Positions 44,755 through 53,842 of a DNA stretch of 64,000 nt are shown piece by piece (position 1 is the stretch's first letter; every line of letters starts with the position of its first letter). The notes beneath the pieces were generated by a model. The model did not search any database. It worked only from the letters and a program-made list of their open reading frames with translations, and was not told where the DNA came from. Source of the stretch: Trichococcus patagoniensis (GTDB taxonomy: Bacteria; Bacillota; Bacilli; Lactobacillales; Aerococcaceae); the NCBI RefSeq assembly GCF_003051085.1, contig NZ_QAOM01000007.1:1-64000 (forward strand), written 5' to 3'. The translations under genes and the position numbers were made by a program.

Positions 44755-47346
44755 ATGCCACAGAAAACTAAAAACACGCCCATGATGGAGCAATATTTAT
44801 CCATAAAAGAACAGTATCCGGATGCGTTTTTGTTCTACCGCTTGGGCGATTTCTATGAATTGTTCCATGATGATGCCATGAAGGCCGCAAAATTACTGGA
44901 AATCACGCTGACGAGCCGCAACAAAAATGCCGATGAGCCGATTCCCATGTGCGGGGTTCCCTATCATGCTGCAGCGGAATACATCCGAAGACTCGTGGAA
45001 ATGGGGCACAAAGTTGCCGTTTGCGAACAGATGGAGGATGCCAAACTAACAAAAGGCATGGTTCGGCGGGAAGTCGTCCGGGTCATTACGCCGGGTACAT
45101 TTCTGAATGAGAACGGCAGCGAAAGCAAGACAAATAATTACTTGGCAAGTGTCATCCAAAACGAAGCTGGAGGGTACGCGCTGGGATATGTCGATATCGG
45201 AACGGGGGAACTGAAGGTCACCCTCCTGACCAACGAGGATGCCGTATTCAACGAGCTCCAGACATTGCCGTTCAAAGAGATCGTATTGGATACAAAGACG
45301 GCTGAAGGCCTGACGGAAAAGTTGGAAAAACATTTTGGCATCCTGGTTTCTGTCCAAGGAAAGCTGGTTCCGGAAACGGACTTCCACGATTTGGTTGCGG
45401 AATTGCCGCAACAGTCGGAAAAGGATGTGCTTGTTCTGTTGTTGAGCTATCTTTCGGATACCCAAAAGCGCAGCCTGTCCCACCTCCAGAAAGCCGTCGC
45501 CTATCAAACAGATGCTTTCCTGAAAATGGATACCTATGCGCGGCGCAACCTCGAGTTGGCTGCATCCATCCGGACGCAGCAGAAGAAAGGCAGCCTATTG
45601 TGGACGCTGGATGAAACAAAAACGGCTATGGGCGGGCGCATGCTGAAACAATGGCTTGAAAAGCCGCTGATCAACCTGAGCGACATACTCGAAAGGCAAC
45701 GGAAAGTGGAATCATTGGTCAATCACTACTTTGAACGAATGGACATCAACGACGCTTTGACATCGGTTTATGATCTGGAACGTTTGGTAGCCAGAGTATC
45801 GCTCGGCAATGTCAACGGCCGCGATCTGATCCAGCTGAAAACCTCTCTGCAGCAGATTCCTGGATTGGTCCAAGCCATCGCTGCAATCGACGAACCGGAT
45901 GTTTGGCAGGATGTCATCGACAAGTTGGAAGCTTACCCCGATGTCATCGAACTGATCGAGCGGGCGATTACGGATAATCCGCCTATCCAGATCACGGAAG
46001 GCAACATTATCCGTGATGGCTACCATGAGCAATTGGATCGCTACCGCGATGCGATGAACAACGGGAAGCTGTGGATAGCGATGCTGCAAAAAGAGGAAAG
46101 AGAAAAGACCGGCATCAAAACGCTGAAAATCGGCTACAACCGCATTTTTGGCTATTACATAGAAGTGACGAAGGCGAACCTTGCGGCGCTGCCTGAAGGC
46201 ACATACGAGCGCAAACAGACGCTCGCCAATGCGGAACGTTTCGTCACGCCTGCATTGAAGGAGAAAGAGACGCTCATTTTGGAGGCTGAGGAAAAGTCTG
46301 TCGAATTGGAGCATGAGCTGTTTGTCGCTTTACGGGAAGAGATAAAAGGCTACAGCCGACAGTTGCAGGCACTTGCCAAACTGGTGGCGGAGATCGATGT
46401 CCTGCAGTCGTTCGCTCATGTCAGCGAAGCCTATCATTTTTCCAAGCCCGAATTGAGCAACAGTGACCGTAATCTGTCCATCAAAGAAGGGCGCCATCCG
46501 GTTGTGGAACGCGTAATCGGCAAAGATAAATTTGTGCCAAACAGCATTTCCATGGACAAGGACAACCATATCCTGCTGATCACCGGGCCGAATATGTCAG
46601 GTAAGAGCACCTACATGCGTCAGGTTGCGCTGATTGTCATCCTGGCCCAGATGGGTTGTTTTGTTCCGGCCGAGCAAGCCCATTTGCCTATCTTTGACCA
46701 AATCTTTACCCGCATAGGCGCGGCTGATGACCTCTATTCCGGTCAGAGCACGTTCATGGTAGAAATGGTCGAAACGAACCAAGCGCTGCGATTCGCCACC
46801 GATAAGAGTCTGATCCTATTCGACGAAATCGGCAGGGGGACGGCAACGTATGACGGCATGGCCTTGGCCGAAGCGATTCTGCGTTACATCGATCGCACAA
46901 TCAAAGGCAAAACGCTGTTTTCGACGCATTACCATGAGTTGACCCAACTCGAAGCCGATTTGGCGGGGACCAAAAACGTCCATGTAGGGGCGATCGAAAA
47001 AGACGGAGAATTGGTGTTTCTGCATAAACTGATGCAGGGGCCTGCAGACAAAAGCTATGGCCTGCATGTGGCCAAATTGGCCGGAATGCCCAATGAATTG
47101 ATCGCAGAAGCACAGATCATCCTCAATTCATTGAATGAGCAGCATGTGCTGCATTCCGGGCCGGATGCGGCTGGTCAGGATGATACGGTCGAACAATTGG
47201 CGCTGTTCCAGGAAAGCACGATGCTTCCGAACGAGAAGCACGTCCTGGATGAATTGTCGGACCTGGCGCTGGAGGATTGCACACCGATGCAAGCCATGCT
47301 GATGATAGACAGTTGGAAGAAGTTGCTGAAATCGCAAAAAAAGTAG
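44755..47346 (+). CDS. mutS: DNA mismatch repair protein MutS
   Basis: An 863-residue mismatch-recognition ATPase. The mismatch-wedging Phe-X-Glu motif is Phe33-Tyr-Glu35 in GDFYELF. Connector, lever and clamp domains follow, then the ABC-type ATPase with Walker A GPNMSGKSTYMRQ near residues 613-625, Walker B ILFDEIGRGT and the STHYHEL histidine. The length is typical of the MutS1 type. TTGAGGTG precedes the ATG. mutL begins 9 nt after its stop. Confidence 0.97.
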   Translation: MPQKTKNTPMMEQYLSIKEQYPDAFLFYRLGDFYELFHDDAMKAAKLLEITLTSRNKNADEPIPMCGVPYHAAAEYIRRLVEMGHKVAVCEQMEDAKLTKGMVRREVVRVITPGTFLNENGSESKTNNYLASVIQNEAGGYALGYVDIGTGELKVTLLTNEDAVFNELQTLPFKEIVLDTKTAEGLTEKLEKHFGILVSVQGKLVPETDFHDLVAELPQQSEKDVLVLLLSYLSDTQKRSLSHLQKAVAYQTDAFLKMDTYARRNLELAASIRTQQKKGSLLWTLDETKTAMGGRMLKQWLEKPLINLSDILERQRKVESLVNHYFERMDINDALTSVYDLERLVARVSLGNVNGRDLIQLKTSLQQIPGLVQAIAAIDEPDVWQDVIDKLEAYPDVIELIERAITDNPPIQITEGNIIRDGYHEQLDRYRDAMNNGKLWIAMLQKEEREKTGIKTLKIGYNRIFGYYIEVTKANLAALPEGTYERKQTLANAERFVTPALKEKETLILEAEEKSVELEHELFVALREEIKGYSRQLQALAKLVAEIDVLQSFAHVSEAYHFSKPELSNSDRNLSIKEGRHPVVERVIGKDKFVPNSISMDKDNHILLITGPNMSGKSTYMRQVALIVILAQMGCFVPAEQAHLPIFDQIFTRIGAADDLYSGQSTFMVEMVETNQALRFATDKSLILFDEIGRGTATYDGMALAEAILRYIDRTIKGKTLFSTHYHELTQLEADLAGTKNVHVGAIEKDGELVFLHKLMQGPADKSYGLHVAKLAGMPNELIAEAQIILNSLNEQHVLHSGPDAAGQDDTVEQLALFQESTMLPNEKHVLDELSDLALEDCTPMQAMLMIDSWKKLLKSQKK

Positions 47347-47355
47347 GTGAGAACG

Positions 47356-49386
47356 ATGGCCAAAATCAGGGAGCTTTCCCAAATATTGACGAACCAGATC
47401 GCTGCCGGTGAAGTGATCGAACGCCCGGCGTCGGTCGTTAAGGAATTGGTGGAGAATGCAATCGATGCGAACAGTACGCAGATTGATGTTTTCATCGAGG
47501 AGGCGGGATTAAAAAAGGTGCAGGTCACCGACAACGGCGATGGCATCGCGGTGGACGAGGTGAAACTTGCCTTTACGCGGCACGCGACCAGCAAAATCTA
47601 CACGCAGGATGATCTTTTCCGTATCCACTCGCTGGGATTCCGGGGTGAAGCTTTGCCCAGTATCGCTTCTGTTGCAAAAGTTTCGATCGAAACGGCTGTC
47701 GCTGATCAAAGCGGCACCTACTTGTCCATAAAAGGCGGCGTCATCGGAGAGGAAAGGCCGAACAAATCCCGTAAAGGGACCACAATCATCGTTGAAGACC
47801 TTTTCTTCAATACGCCAGCCCGGCTGAAATACATCCGTTCCCTGCAGACTGAATTGTCGAACATCACAGACATCATGAACCGGATCGCCTTGAGCCATCC
47901 GGAGATCGCTTTCCGTTTGCATCATGAAGGAAACCAACTGCTGCATACAGCTGGCAATGGCGATCTGCGTCAGACCATCGCGGGCGTCTATGGGACAATG
48001 ACGGCCAAGAAGATGAAACGGATCGAGAACGAAAATCTGGATTTCAAAGTGAAAGGCTACATCAGCTTGCCGGACACGACGCGGGCAAGCCGCAACTACA
48101 TCACCTTGATACTGAACGGGCGCTTCATTAAAAATTACGCCTTGAACAAAGCCATCATCGATGGCTATGGATCCAAGCTGATGGTCGGAAGGTATCCGCT
48201 CGCTGTCATTGTGATGGAGGCGGATTCCCTGCTTTTGGATGTGAACGTCCACCCTTCAAAAAAGGAAGTCAGAATCAGCAAAGAAAAAGAGCTTGGGGAA
48301 TTGATCGAAAACGCAATCACTGCTGTTTTGCGGACGGAAGAACGCATCCCGAGCGGCATCGAAAATCTGAAATTCAAACGCCAAAGTCCGGCTGAACCGA
48401 TCCGGACCGAGCAATTGAGCGTCTCTTTCCGGTCATTCGATCATGAGCTTGTGCAAGAAACGGAAACGAAGCTGCCGGCGACAAGCGAAAATGAGGATTT
48501 CCGCTCTTTGGAGACAGCATGGGACAACAGGCCGGTTCATAATGAAAACGACGAATACATAAAGCCCTTTACAGATTCCGCAGAGACCGAACCTCGTGAA
48601 GACCTTCCCCTTGCAAGTGAAGAACAAGAAGTTTACGATGTTCCGTTAAGTGACCAGCCAAACCAGGACCGCAATGAACCAAGCGCGCCTTTCCTGTCCG
48701 GCGAATCCAAAAATACGGCTGCCCATGAAGAACCGATCATGAAAACCGTCCAGAAAGTCGAAGCGGAGGCAGAGAAGGGACCAGCGAGCAAGCGGCCGTT
48801 CCCCGAGTTGCACTTTTTCGGCCAGATGCATGGTACTTACTTGTTCGCGCAGAATGAAAATGGCCTCTACATCATCGATCAGCATGCTGCTCAGGAACGC
48901 ATCAAATATGAATATTACCGTGAGGAAATAGGCAAGGTTTCCACCGATCTCCAAGGTTTGTTGATACCAATCATGCTGGATTACCCGGCGAACGAATTTC
49001 AGCTGATCCAGGAAAGCCGCGAGGTGTTGGAATCGATGGGCCTGTTCCTGGAACCATTCGGCCAGAACAGTTTCATCGTTGAAAAGCATCCTGCCTGGTT
49101 CACGCCGGGTGAAGAGGAAGACATTTTGAAGGAACTGGTGGAGATGTTTTTGGCTGAAGGCGATATCTCCATCAAAAAGCTTCGGGAAGCAACGGCCATC
49201 ATGATGAGCTGCAAGCGCTCGATCAAAGCGAATCATTTCCTCAGTGACAAAGAAGCGCGTCAATTGTTGGTCGATCTTGCCGAAACGGATAATCCCTACA
49301 ATTGCCCGCACGGCCGGCCGGTGCTGATCCAATTCTCCAATCAGGATATGGAAAAGATGTTCAAGCGGATCCAGGATCCGCATTGA
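47356..49386 (+). CDS. mutL: DNA mismatch repair protein MutL
   Basis: A 676-residue GHKL ATPase that couples MutS to strand removal. N-terminal motifs include NQIAAGEVIERPASVVKEL, VTDNGDGI and the RHATSK and GFRGEAL loops; the variable acidic linker lies at about 350-485. The C-terminal domain carries the endonuclease metal motif DQHAAQERIKYE, as expected where no MutH exists, and the CPHGRP motif near the end. The ATG at 47356 follows TAGGTGAG. Confidence 0.97.
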   Translation: MAKIRELSQILTNQIAAGEVIERPASVVKELVENAIDANSTQIDVFIEEAGLKKVQVTDNGDGIAVDEVKLAFTRHATSKIYTQDDLFRIHSLGFRGEALPSIASVAKVSIETAVADQSGTYLSIKGGVIGEERPNKSRKGTTIIVEDLFFNTPARLKYIRSLQTELSNITDIMNRIALSHPEIAFRLHHEGNQLLHTAGNGDLRQTIAGVYGTMTAKKMKRIENENLDFKVKGYISLPDTTRASRNYITLILNGRFIKNYALNKAIIDGYGSKLMVGRYPLAVIVMEADSLLLDVNVHPSKKEVRISKEKELGELIENAITAVLRTEERIPSGIENLKFKRQSPAEPIRTEQLSVSFRSFDHELVQETETKLPATSENEDFRSLETAWDNRPVHNENDEYIKPFTDSAETEPREDLPLASEEQEVYDVPLSDQPNQDRNEPSAPFLSGESKNTAAHEEPIMKTVQKVEAEAEKGPASKRPFPELHFFGQMHGTYLFAQNENGLYIIDQHAAQERIKYEYYREEIGKVSTDLQGLLIPIMLDYPANEFQLIQESREVLESMGLFLEPFGQNSFIVEKHPAWFTPGEEEDILKELVEMFLAEGDISIKKLREATAIMMSCKRSIKANHFLSDKEARQLLVDLAETDNPYNCPHGRPVLIQFSNQDMEKMFKRIQDPH

Positions 49387-49460
49387 GAGCGTATCATTTC
49401 TTATTTCTGCTTATTTATTGTAAAATCAGGATAGTTAAATAGCAGATAGGAGTGGAAAAA

Positions 49461-50066
49461 ATGGTGCAAATCAATGATATTTCCGAAATGATGGGTGAGC
49501 TGAACAAAGAAAGTTCGATTCAGGCTTTAGGCAGCAAAACGGGCGTTGATGCAAGCATTCTTCCGAAATTGGCTGTCGTTGCAATTCCCTTGATCCTACG
49601 GGCATTAAGCAAAAACGCAGAGTCAAAAGCAGGAAAAGATTCCTTATCAAATGCATTGGAAAAACACAAAGGTCAGACCAAAGACGTCACCTCCGTCGAA
49701 GACGTGGTCAAGAAAGTCGACACGGATGATGGCGATAAAATATTGGATCATGCCTTCGGGGACAAAGATAAGGTCGTGGATCAGATTGCTGCCCAAACAG
49801 GCATCAGCAAATCCGAGATTGCCAAAGTTTTGGCTTCCATGGCGCCGATGATTCTGGGCATGTTGGCGGACAAAAAGGATGCTGATGGATTGGATTCTGA
49901 CGGTGTGGCCAAACAGACCGACATCTTCTCCAAACAAGCTGAAGAAGCAGCCACGAAAAATTTCGACATCACCGATCTCTTCCCTAAGCAATCCGGAACG
50001 ACGACGCCAGCTGCAACGGGCGGATTGGGCGGCATTCTGGGAAGCATTTTGGGGAATCTGTTCTGA
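49461..50066 (+). CDS. DUF937 domain protein
   Basis: A 201-residue protein of unknown function. The N-terminal ~45 residues and a middle segment (ILPKLAVVAIPLILRALSKNAES, then a DVVKKVDTDDGDKILDHAFGD-type block and SKSEIAKVLASMAPMILGML) are the DUF937 pattern. The C-terminus is Gly-rich (TTTPAATGGLGGILGSILGNLF), seen in many members. No signal peptide or true transmembrane helix is evident. The ATG at 49461 has ATAGGAG 8 nt upstream. It sits between mutL and msrB with its own terminator. Confidence 0.82.
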   Translation: MVQINDISEMMGELNKESSIQALGSKTGVDASILPKLAVVAIPLILRALSKNAESKAGKDSLSNALEKHKGQTKDVTSVEDVVKKVDTDDGDKILDHAFGDKDKVVDQIAAQTGISKSEIAKVLASMAPMILGMLADKKDADGLDSDGVAKQTDIFSKQAEEAATKNFDITDLFPKQSGTTTPAATGGLGGILGSILGNLF

Positions 50067-50092
50067 TCCAAAACTGATATTAAGCGCTAGCG

Positions 50093-50126
50093 AAGCGGAA
50101 CAATACTTTTTTGTTCTGCTTTTTTG
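50093..50126 (+). terminator. Terminator of the DUF937 gene
   Basis: AGCGGAACAA (50093-50102) pairs with TTGTTCTGCT (50111-50120) with one G-T pair; T residues follow. A TATACT box just downstream may be the msrB promoter. Confidence 0.75.
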
Positions 50127-50175
50127 CATTTTTTGATATACTGGAGCAATGAAAAGAGAGGGGTCTGATACCAAG

Positions 50176-50601
50176 ATGGACAATAAAGAGGAACAATTGA
50201 AGCGCTTGACGCCTTTACAATATGAAGTGACACAGAACGAAGCTACGGAAAGGCCTTTTTCCGGCGAGTACGATGATTTTTACGAGAAGGGCATCTATGT
50301 TGATGTCGTGAGCGGAGAGCCGTTGTTCAGTTCTGCGGACAAGTACGATGCAGGCTGCGGGTGGCCTTCTTTTGCAAAACCGATTTCCACACTGAAAGAG
50401 CTGGAAGACCGCAAGTTGATGCGCAAACGCACAGAAGTCCGCAGCGCTCAAGCCGACTCCCATCTGGGGCATGTTTTTGAGGACGGCCCAGCAGAGTTGG
50501 GCGGCCTGCGCTATTGCATCAATTCGGCAGCCATGCGCTTCGTTCCTTACGATCAATTGGATGCGGAAGGCTACTCTGAATACAAACAATTATTCGAATA
50601 A
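50176..50601 (+). CDS. msrB: Peptide methionine (R)-S-oxide reductase MsrB
   Basis: A 141-residue cytosolic repair enzyme reducing methionine-R-sulfoxide in proteins. GCGWPSF near residue 56, SHLGHVF and [14 protein letters not shown] with the catalytic Cys near 122 are present. The two CXXC zinc pairs found in many MsrB proteins are absent ([13 protein letters not shown]), so it is the zinc-free form. The ATG at 50176 is preferred because a -10-like TATACT overlaps the region before the earlier ATG at 50149; this start is not certain. Confidence 0.92.
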   Translation: MDNKEEQLKRLTPLQYEVTQNEATERPFSGEYDDFYEKGIYVDVVSGEPLFSSADKYDAGCGWPSFAKPISTLKELEDRKLMRKRTEVRSAQADSHLGHVFEDGPAELGGLRYCINSAAMRFVPYDQLDAEGYSEYKQLFE

Positions 50602-50659
50602 GCAGCAAAGGAAAGTCCCATGGCTACCGGCCCTGGGATTTTTTGTTGCTTGCGCCTGC

Positions 50660-50726
50660 CAAACGAATGTTCGCGCACGGAAGATGACGCAGCGGCTGTC
50701 ATTTCCGTTCCGTTTTATGTTATGAT
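50660..50726 (+). promoter_or_regulatory. ruvA promoter with candidate LexA box
   Basis: CAAACGAATGTTCG (50660-50673) differs from the CGAAC-N4-GTTCG LexA/DinR pattern by one base. TGTTATGAT (50718-50726) is a TG-extended -10 box downstream, about 45 bp before ruvA. ruvAB is an SOS operon in Bacillus, which supports the site. Confidence 0.55.
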
Positions 50727-50770
50727 AGAAAATGAATGACAATCAGGAAATGAAGAGTAGGAGCCAAATG

Positions 50771-51382
50771 ATGTACGAATATATAAAAGGCAAATTAGTT
50801 TATGTGGGGCCGCTTTATGTGGTGCTGGAGAACGGTGGCATCGGCTACCAGTTGCAGGTGGCGAATCCTTTCCGGTTTTCCGGAAGCCTGAACCAGGAGA
50901 TAACGTTTTACATCTATCAGGCGGTCCGCGAAGATGCGATCACACTGTTCGGCTTCAAGGACTACACGGAAAAGCAGTTGTACTTGAAATTGATCAGCGT
51001 CTCCGGAATCGGACCGAAAAGCGGCTTGTCGATATTGGCGAGCGATGATCATCTGGGTCTGATCCAAGCGATCGAAACGGATAATGTGGGGTATTTGGTG
51101 AAATTCCCGGGTGTAGGCAAAAAGACCGCCTCGCAGATCATCTTGGACTTGAAAGGCAAACTCGGCGAATTGCTGCCCGATACGTATTGGATGGAAGAGC
51201 ATCCGGTCCACGAAACTGCTGGCGCACAGTCTGCTGTCTTGACGGAAGCTTTGGAGGCTTTGGCCGGTTTGGGATATTCGGACCGTGAAGTGAAGAAAAT
51301 ACTGCCGACATTGGAAAAAGAAAACTATTCCAGCGCAGAAGAAGTGCTTCGTACGGCGTTCAAGCTACTTTTAAAAGGGTGA
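50771..51382 (+). CDS. ruvA: Holliday junction branch migration protein RuvA
   Basis: A 203-residue protein that binds four-way DNA junctions as a tetramer and loads RuvB. The N-terminal OB fold (MYEYIKGKLVYVGPLYVVLENGG-type start), two helix-hairpin-helix motifs (ISVSGIGPKSGLSIL and FPGVGKKTASQII) and a C-terminal RuvB-binding domain are visible. AGGAG lies 7 nt before this ATG; the adjacent ATG at 50768 is equally possible. ruvB follows 5 nt later. Confidence 0.95.
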   Translation: MYEYIKGKLVYVGPLYVVLENGGIGYQLQVANPFRFSGSLNQEITFYIYQAVREDAITLFGFKDYTEKQLYLKLISVSGIGPKSGLSILASDDHLGLIQAIETDNVGYLVKFPGVGKKTASQIILDLKGKLGELLPDTYWMEEHPVHETAGAQSAVLTEALEALAGLGYSDREVKKILPTLEKENYSSAEEVLRTAFKLLLKG

Positions 51383-51387
51383 TATAG

Positions 51388-52401
51388 ATGACAACTGAAA
51401 ACAGAATCGTTTCCGGAAATACGGAAGACCTGACAGAAGATTTGATTGAAAAAACATTGCGGCCGCAAATGATGGCGCAATATATCGGCCAAGACAAAGT
51501 GAAAAATGAATTGAAAGTGTATATCCAGGCCGCGAAAGCGCGAAGTGAAGCCTTGGATCATGTGTTGTTGTACGGGCCGCCCGGGTTGGGGAAAACGACG
51601 CTGGCGATGGTCATCGCCAACGAATTGGATGTCCGCATCCACAGCACGAGCGGACCTGCAATCGAGCGGCCAGGCGATTTGATGGTATTGCTCAATGAAC
51701 TGGAAGCGGGGGATGTCCTCTTTATTGATGAAATCCATCGCTTGCCGCGGATCGTGGAAGAGGTTTTGTACTCTGCCATGGAGGATTATTATGTGGATAT
51801 CATCATCGGGCAAGGTCCGACAGCCCATCCTGTCCACTTTACGCTGCCGCCGTTCACGCTAGTCGGTGCCACGACCAAAGCCGGCAGTCTTTCGGCGCCC
51901 TTGCGTGACCGGTTCGGGATCGTTTCGCGGATGGAATATTACAGCCTTGAAGATCTCAGGCAGATTGTCCATCGCTCTTCGGATGTTTTGTCTACAAAAA
52001 TCGATGAGTCAGGCGCGGTCGAAATCGCACTGAGATCCAGAGGCACCCCGCGTGTTGCCAACAGGCTGCTCCGCCGTGTGCGCGATTTCGCCCAAGTCTA
52101 TCGCGATGGCCTGATCACGAAGGAAATCGCCGACAAAGCTTTGTCCATTTTGAGCGTGGACAACAAAGGGCTTGATGACTTGGATCGGCAAATATTGACG
52201 ACAATGATCCGATTCTATAATGGTGGCCCCGTCGGTCTTTCGACGATAGCCGCCAACATCGGCGAAGAAATGGAAACGATAGAGGACATGTACGAACCCT
52301 ATCTGCTCCAATTGGGCTTCCTACAGCGCACCCCGCGCGGTAGGGTAGCGACCCCTATGGCGTATGACCATTTGGGGATCAAGTATGATACAGAAAAATA
52401 A
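51388..52401 (+). CDS. ruvB: Holliday junction branch migration helicase RuvB
   Basis: A 337-residue AAA+ ring motor that drives branch migration with RuvA. Walker [12 protein letters not shown] is near residues 58-68, Walker [10 protein letters not shown], sensor 1 in VGATTKAG and the arginine finger segment LRDRFG; the C-terminal winged helix ends in [13 protein letters not shown]. RuvA and queA flank it closely on the same strand (5 and 16 nt), as in Bacillus. Confidence 0.97.
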   Translation: MTTENRIVSGNTEDLTEDLIEKTLRPQMMAQYIGQDKVKNELKVYIQAAKARSEALDHVLLYGPPGLGKTTLAMVIANELDVRIHSTSGPAIERPGDLMVLLNELEAGDVLFIDEIHRLPRIVEEVLYSAMEDYYVDIIIGQGPTAHPVHFTLPPFTLVGATTKAGSLSAPLRDRFGIVSRMEYYSLEDLRQIVHRSSDVLSTKIDESGAVEIALRSRGTPRVANRLLRRVRDFAQVYRDGLITKEIADKALSILSVDNKGLDDLDRQILTTMIRFYNGGPVGLSTIAANIGEEMETIEDMYEPYLLQLGFLQRTPRGRVATPMAYDHLGIKYDTEK

Positions 52402-52417
52402 GTGAGGTATTTTATCA

Positions 52418-53446
52418 ATGAGGACAAGTGATTTTGATTTTTATTTGCCGGAAGAGCTGATTGCGCAGACACCGCTACTGGATCGTTCGTCATCCCGGCT
52501 TCTTGCCCTGGACTCCAAGACTGGAGAAATTACGGACAAACATTTCACCGACATGGTGGAGGAACTTCAGGACGGTGACGCGCTGGTATTGAACAACACA
52601 CGTGTGCTGCCTGCGCGACTGCATGGCATCAAACCGGATACCGGCGGGCATATCGAAGTCCTGCTTTTGAACAATATCCAAGGGGATGAGTGGGAGACGC
52701 TCGTCAAACCAGGTAAACGGGTCAAAGTCGGGACAGTGATCTCTTTTGGGGATGGACGCTTGACGGCCGAAGTGACGCAATCGTTGGATCACGGGGGCCG
52801 CATTCTGAATTTCAAATATGACGGCGTATTTTTGGAGATACTGGAATCGCTAGGCGAAATGCCGTTGCCGCCATACATCAAAGAGACGCTGGATGATCAG
52901 GAACGTTATCAGACCGTATACGCCAAAGAAGTCGGCTCCGCAGCTGCCCCGACAGCAGGGCTCCATTTCACGGCCGAACTGCTTGCGGACGTGGCTAAAA
53001 AAGGTGTCAAGATCGTCTATCTGACCTTGCATGTGGGCTTGGGGACTTTCCGTCCGGTATCGGTCGATGATATTGCCAGCCATGAAATGCATTCGGAATT
53101 CTACCAGCTGACGGATGAGGCAGCGCAAGCGCTGAATCAGGTCCGCTCCAACGGCGGCAAAATAGTGGCGGTGGGTACGACTTCTGTGCGGACACTGGAA
53201 ACGATCGGCACGAAATTTGATGGGGAAATCAAGGCGGACAGCGGATGGACCAAAATTTTCATTTCGCCCGGCTATTCATTTAAGGTTGTCCAGGGCATCA
53301 TCACTAATTTCCATTTGCCGAAATCGACCTTGGTCATGCTGGTCAGCGCTTTTGCCGGCAGAGACAACGTGTTGGCTGCTTACGAGCACGCAGTCAAAGA
53401 AAAGTATCGATTCTTCAGCTTCGGCGATGCGATGTTCATCAAATAG
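52418..53446 (+). CDS. queA: S-adenosylmethionine:tRNA ribosyltransferase-isomerase
   Basis: A 342-residue cytosolic enzyme that transfers ribose from SAM to 7-aminomethyl-7-deazaguanine in tRNA to make epoxyqueuosine. The opening [24 protein letters not shown] and the [19 protein letters not shown] block near the C-terminus are family hallmarks. The tgt gene often next to it is not in this stretch. AGTGAGGT precedes the ATG. It ends the ruvAB-queA unit. Confidence 0.96.
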   Translation: MRTSDFDFYLPEELIAQTPLLDRSSSRLLALDSKTGEITDKHFTDMVEELQDGDALVLNNTRVLPARLHGIKPDTGGHIEVLLLNNIQGDEWETLVKPGKRVKVGTVISFGDGRLTAEVTQSLDHGGRILNFKYDGVFLEILESLGEMPLPPYIKETLDDQERYQTVYAKEVGSAAAPTAGLHFTAELLADVAKKGVKIVYLTLHVGLGTFRPVSVDDIASHEMHSEFYQLTDEAAQALNQVRSNGGKIVAVGTTSVRTLETIGTKFDGEIKADSGWTKIFISPGYSFKVVQGIITNFHLPKSTLVMLVSAFAGRDNVLAAYEHAVKEKYRFFSFGDAMFIK

Positions 53447-53485
53447 AAAAAAACCTTCAGGAAATTAATCCCTGAAGGTTTTTTT
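53447..53485. terminator. Bidirectional terminator between queA and the DUF2929 gene
   Basis: A perfect 15-bp stem of seven A and CCTTCAGG with its complement (53447-53461 with 53471-53485) and a 9-nt loop. It can end both converging transcripts. Confidence 0.88.
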
Positions 53486-53519
53486 CGGTTTCTCTGCCGT
53501 CTTTAGAACGAACTATCGG

Positions 53520-53699
53520 TTATTTATGGGAGGCCGTCTTCGGCATCAACGCAGAAACAAGAACTACGATCAGCGCGGTAAAGATACCCGTCATGGTTGC
53601 GATCATAAAGTCATAGCTGCCGCCGGATAAGGCGCTGCCCAGATAAACAGATACTTGCCCTAAGATAAATCCCCAAAAAATGATTGCAATATATTTCAT
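53520..53699 (-). CDS. Small DUF2929-like membrane protein
   Basis: A 59-residue protein with two hydrophobic segments (IAIIFWGFILGQVSVYL and ATMTGIFTALIVVLVSALM) separated by SALSGGSYDF. The FWGFILGQV and SYDF elements match the DUF2929 family of Firmicutes; function is unknown. GAAGAGGTG lies about 8 nt before the ATG. The gene is divergent from dnaE and converges on queA. Confidence 0.8.
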   Translation of the reverse strand: MKYIAIIFWGFILGQVSVYLGSALSGGSYDFMIATMTGIFTALIVVLVSALMPKTASHK

Positions 53700-53780
53700 G
53701 TCGTTTACACCTCTTCTCGAAATTCATTTTATCACTTTTTTTGGAGATGACAAGCATTACTTGCCCAACGACTTTTTCGC

Positions 53781-53809
53781 TTCTTGGATTAGGATGGGTA
53801 CGCTATAAT
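53781..53809 (+). promoter_or_regulatory. Probable dnaE promoter
   Basis: TATAAT at 53804-53809 with TTCTTG 17 bp upstream (53781-53786), 34 bp before the dnaE start, which has an AAAGGAGGT site. Confidence 0.5.
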
Positions 53810-53842
53810 GGTAATATTGATTAGAAAAAGGAGGTCTCAGAC

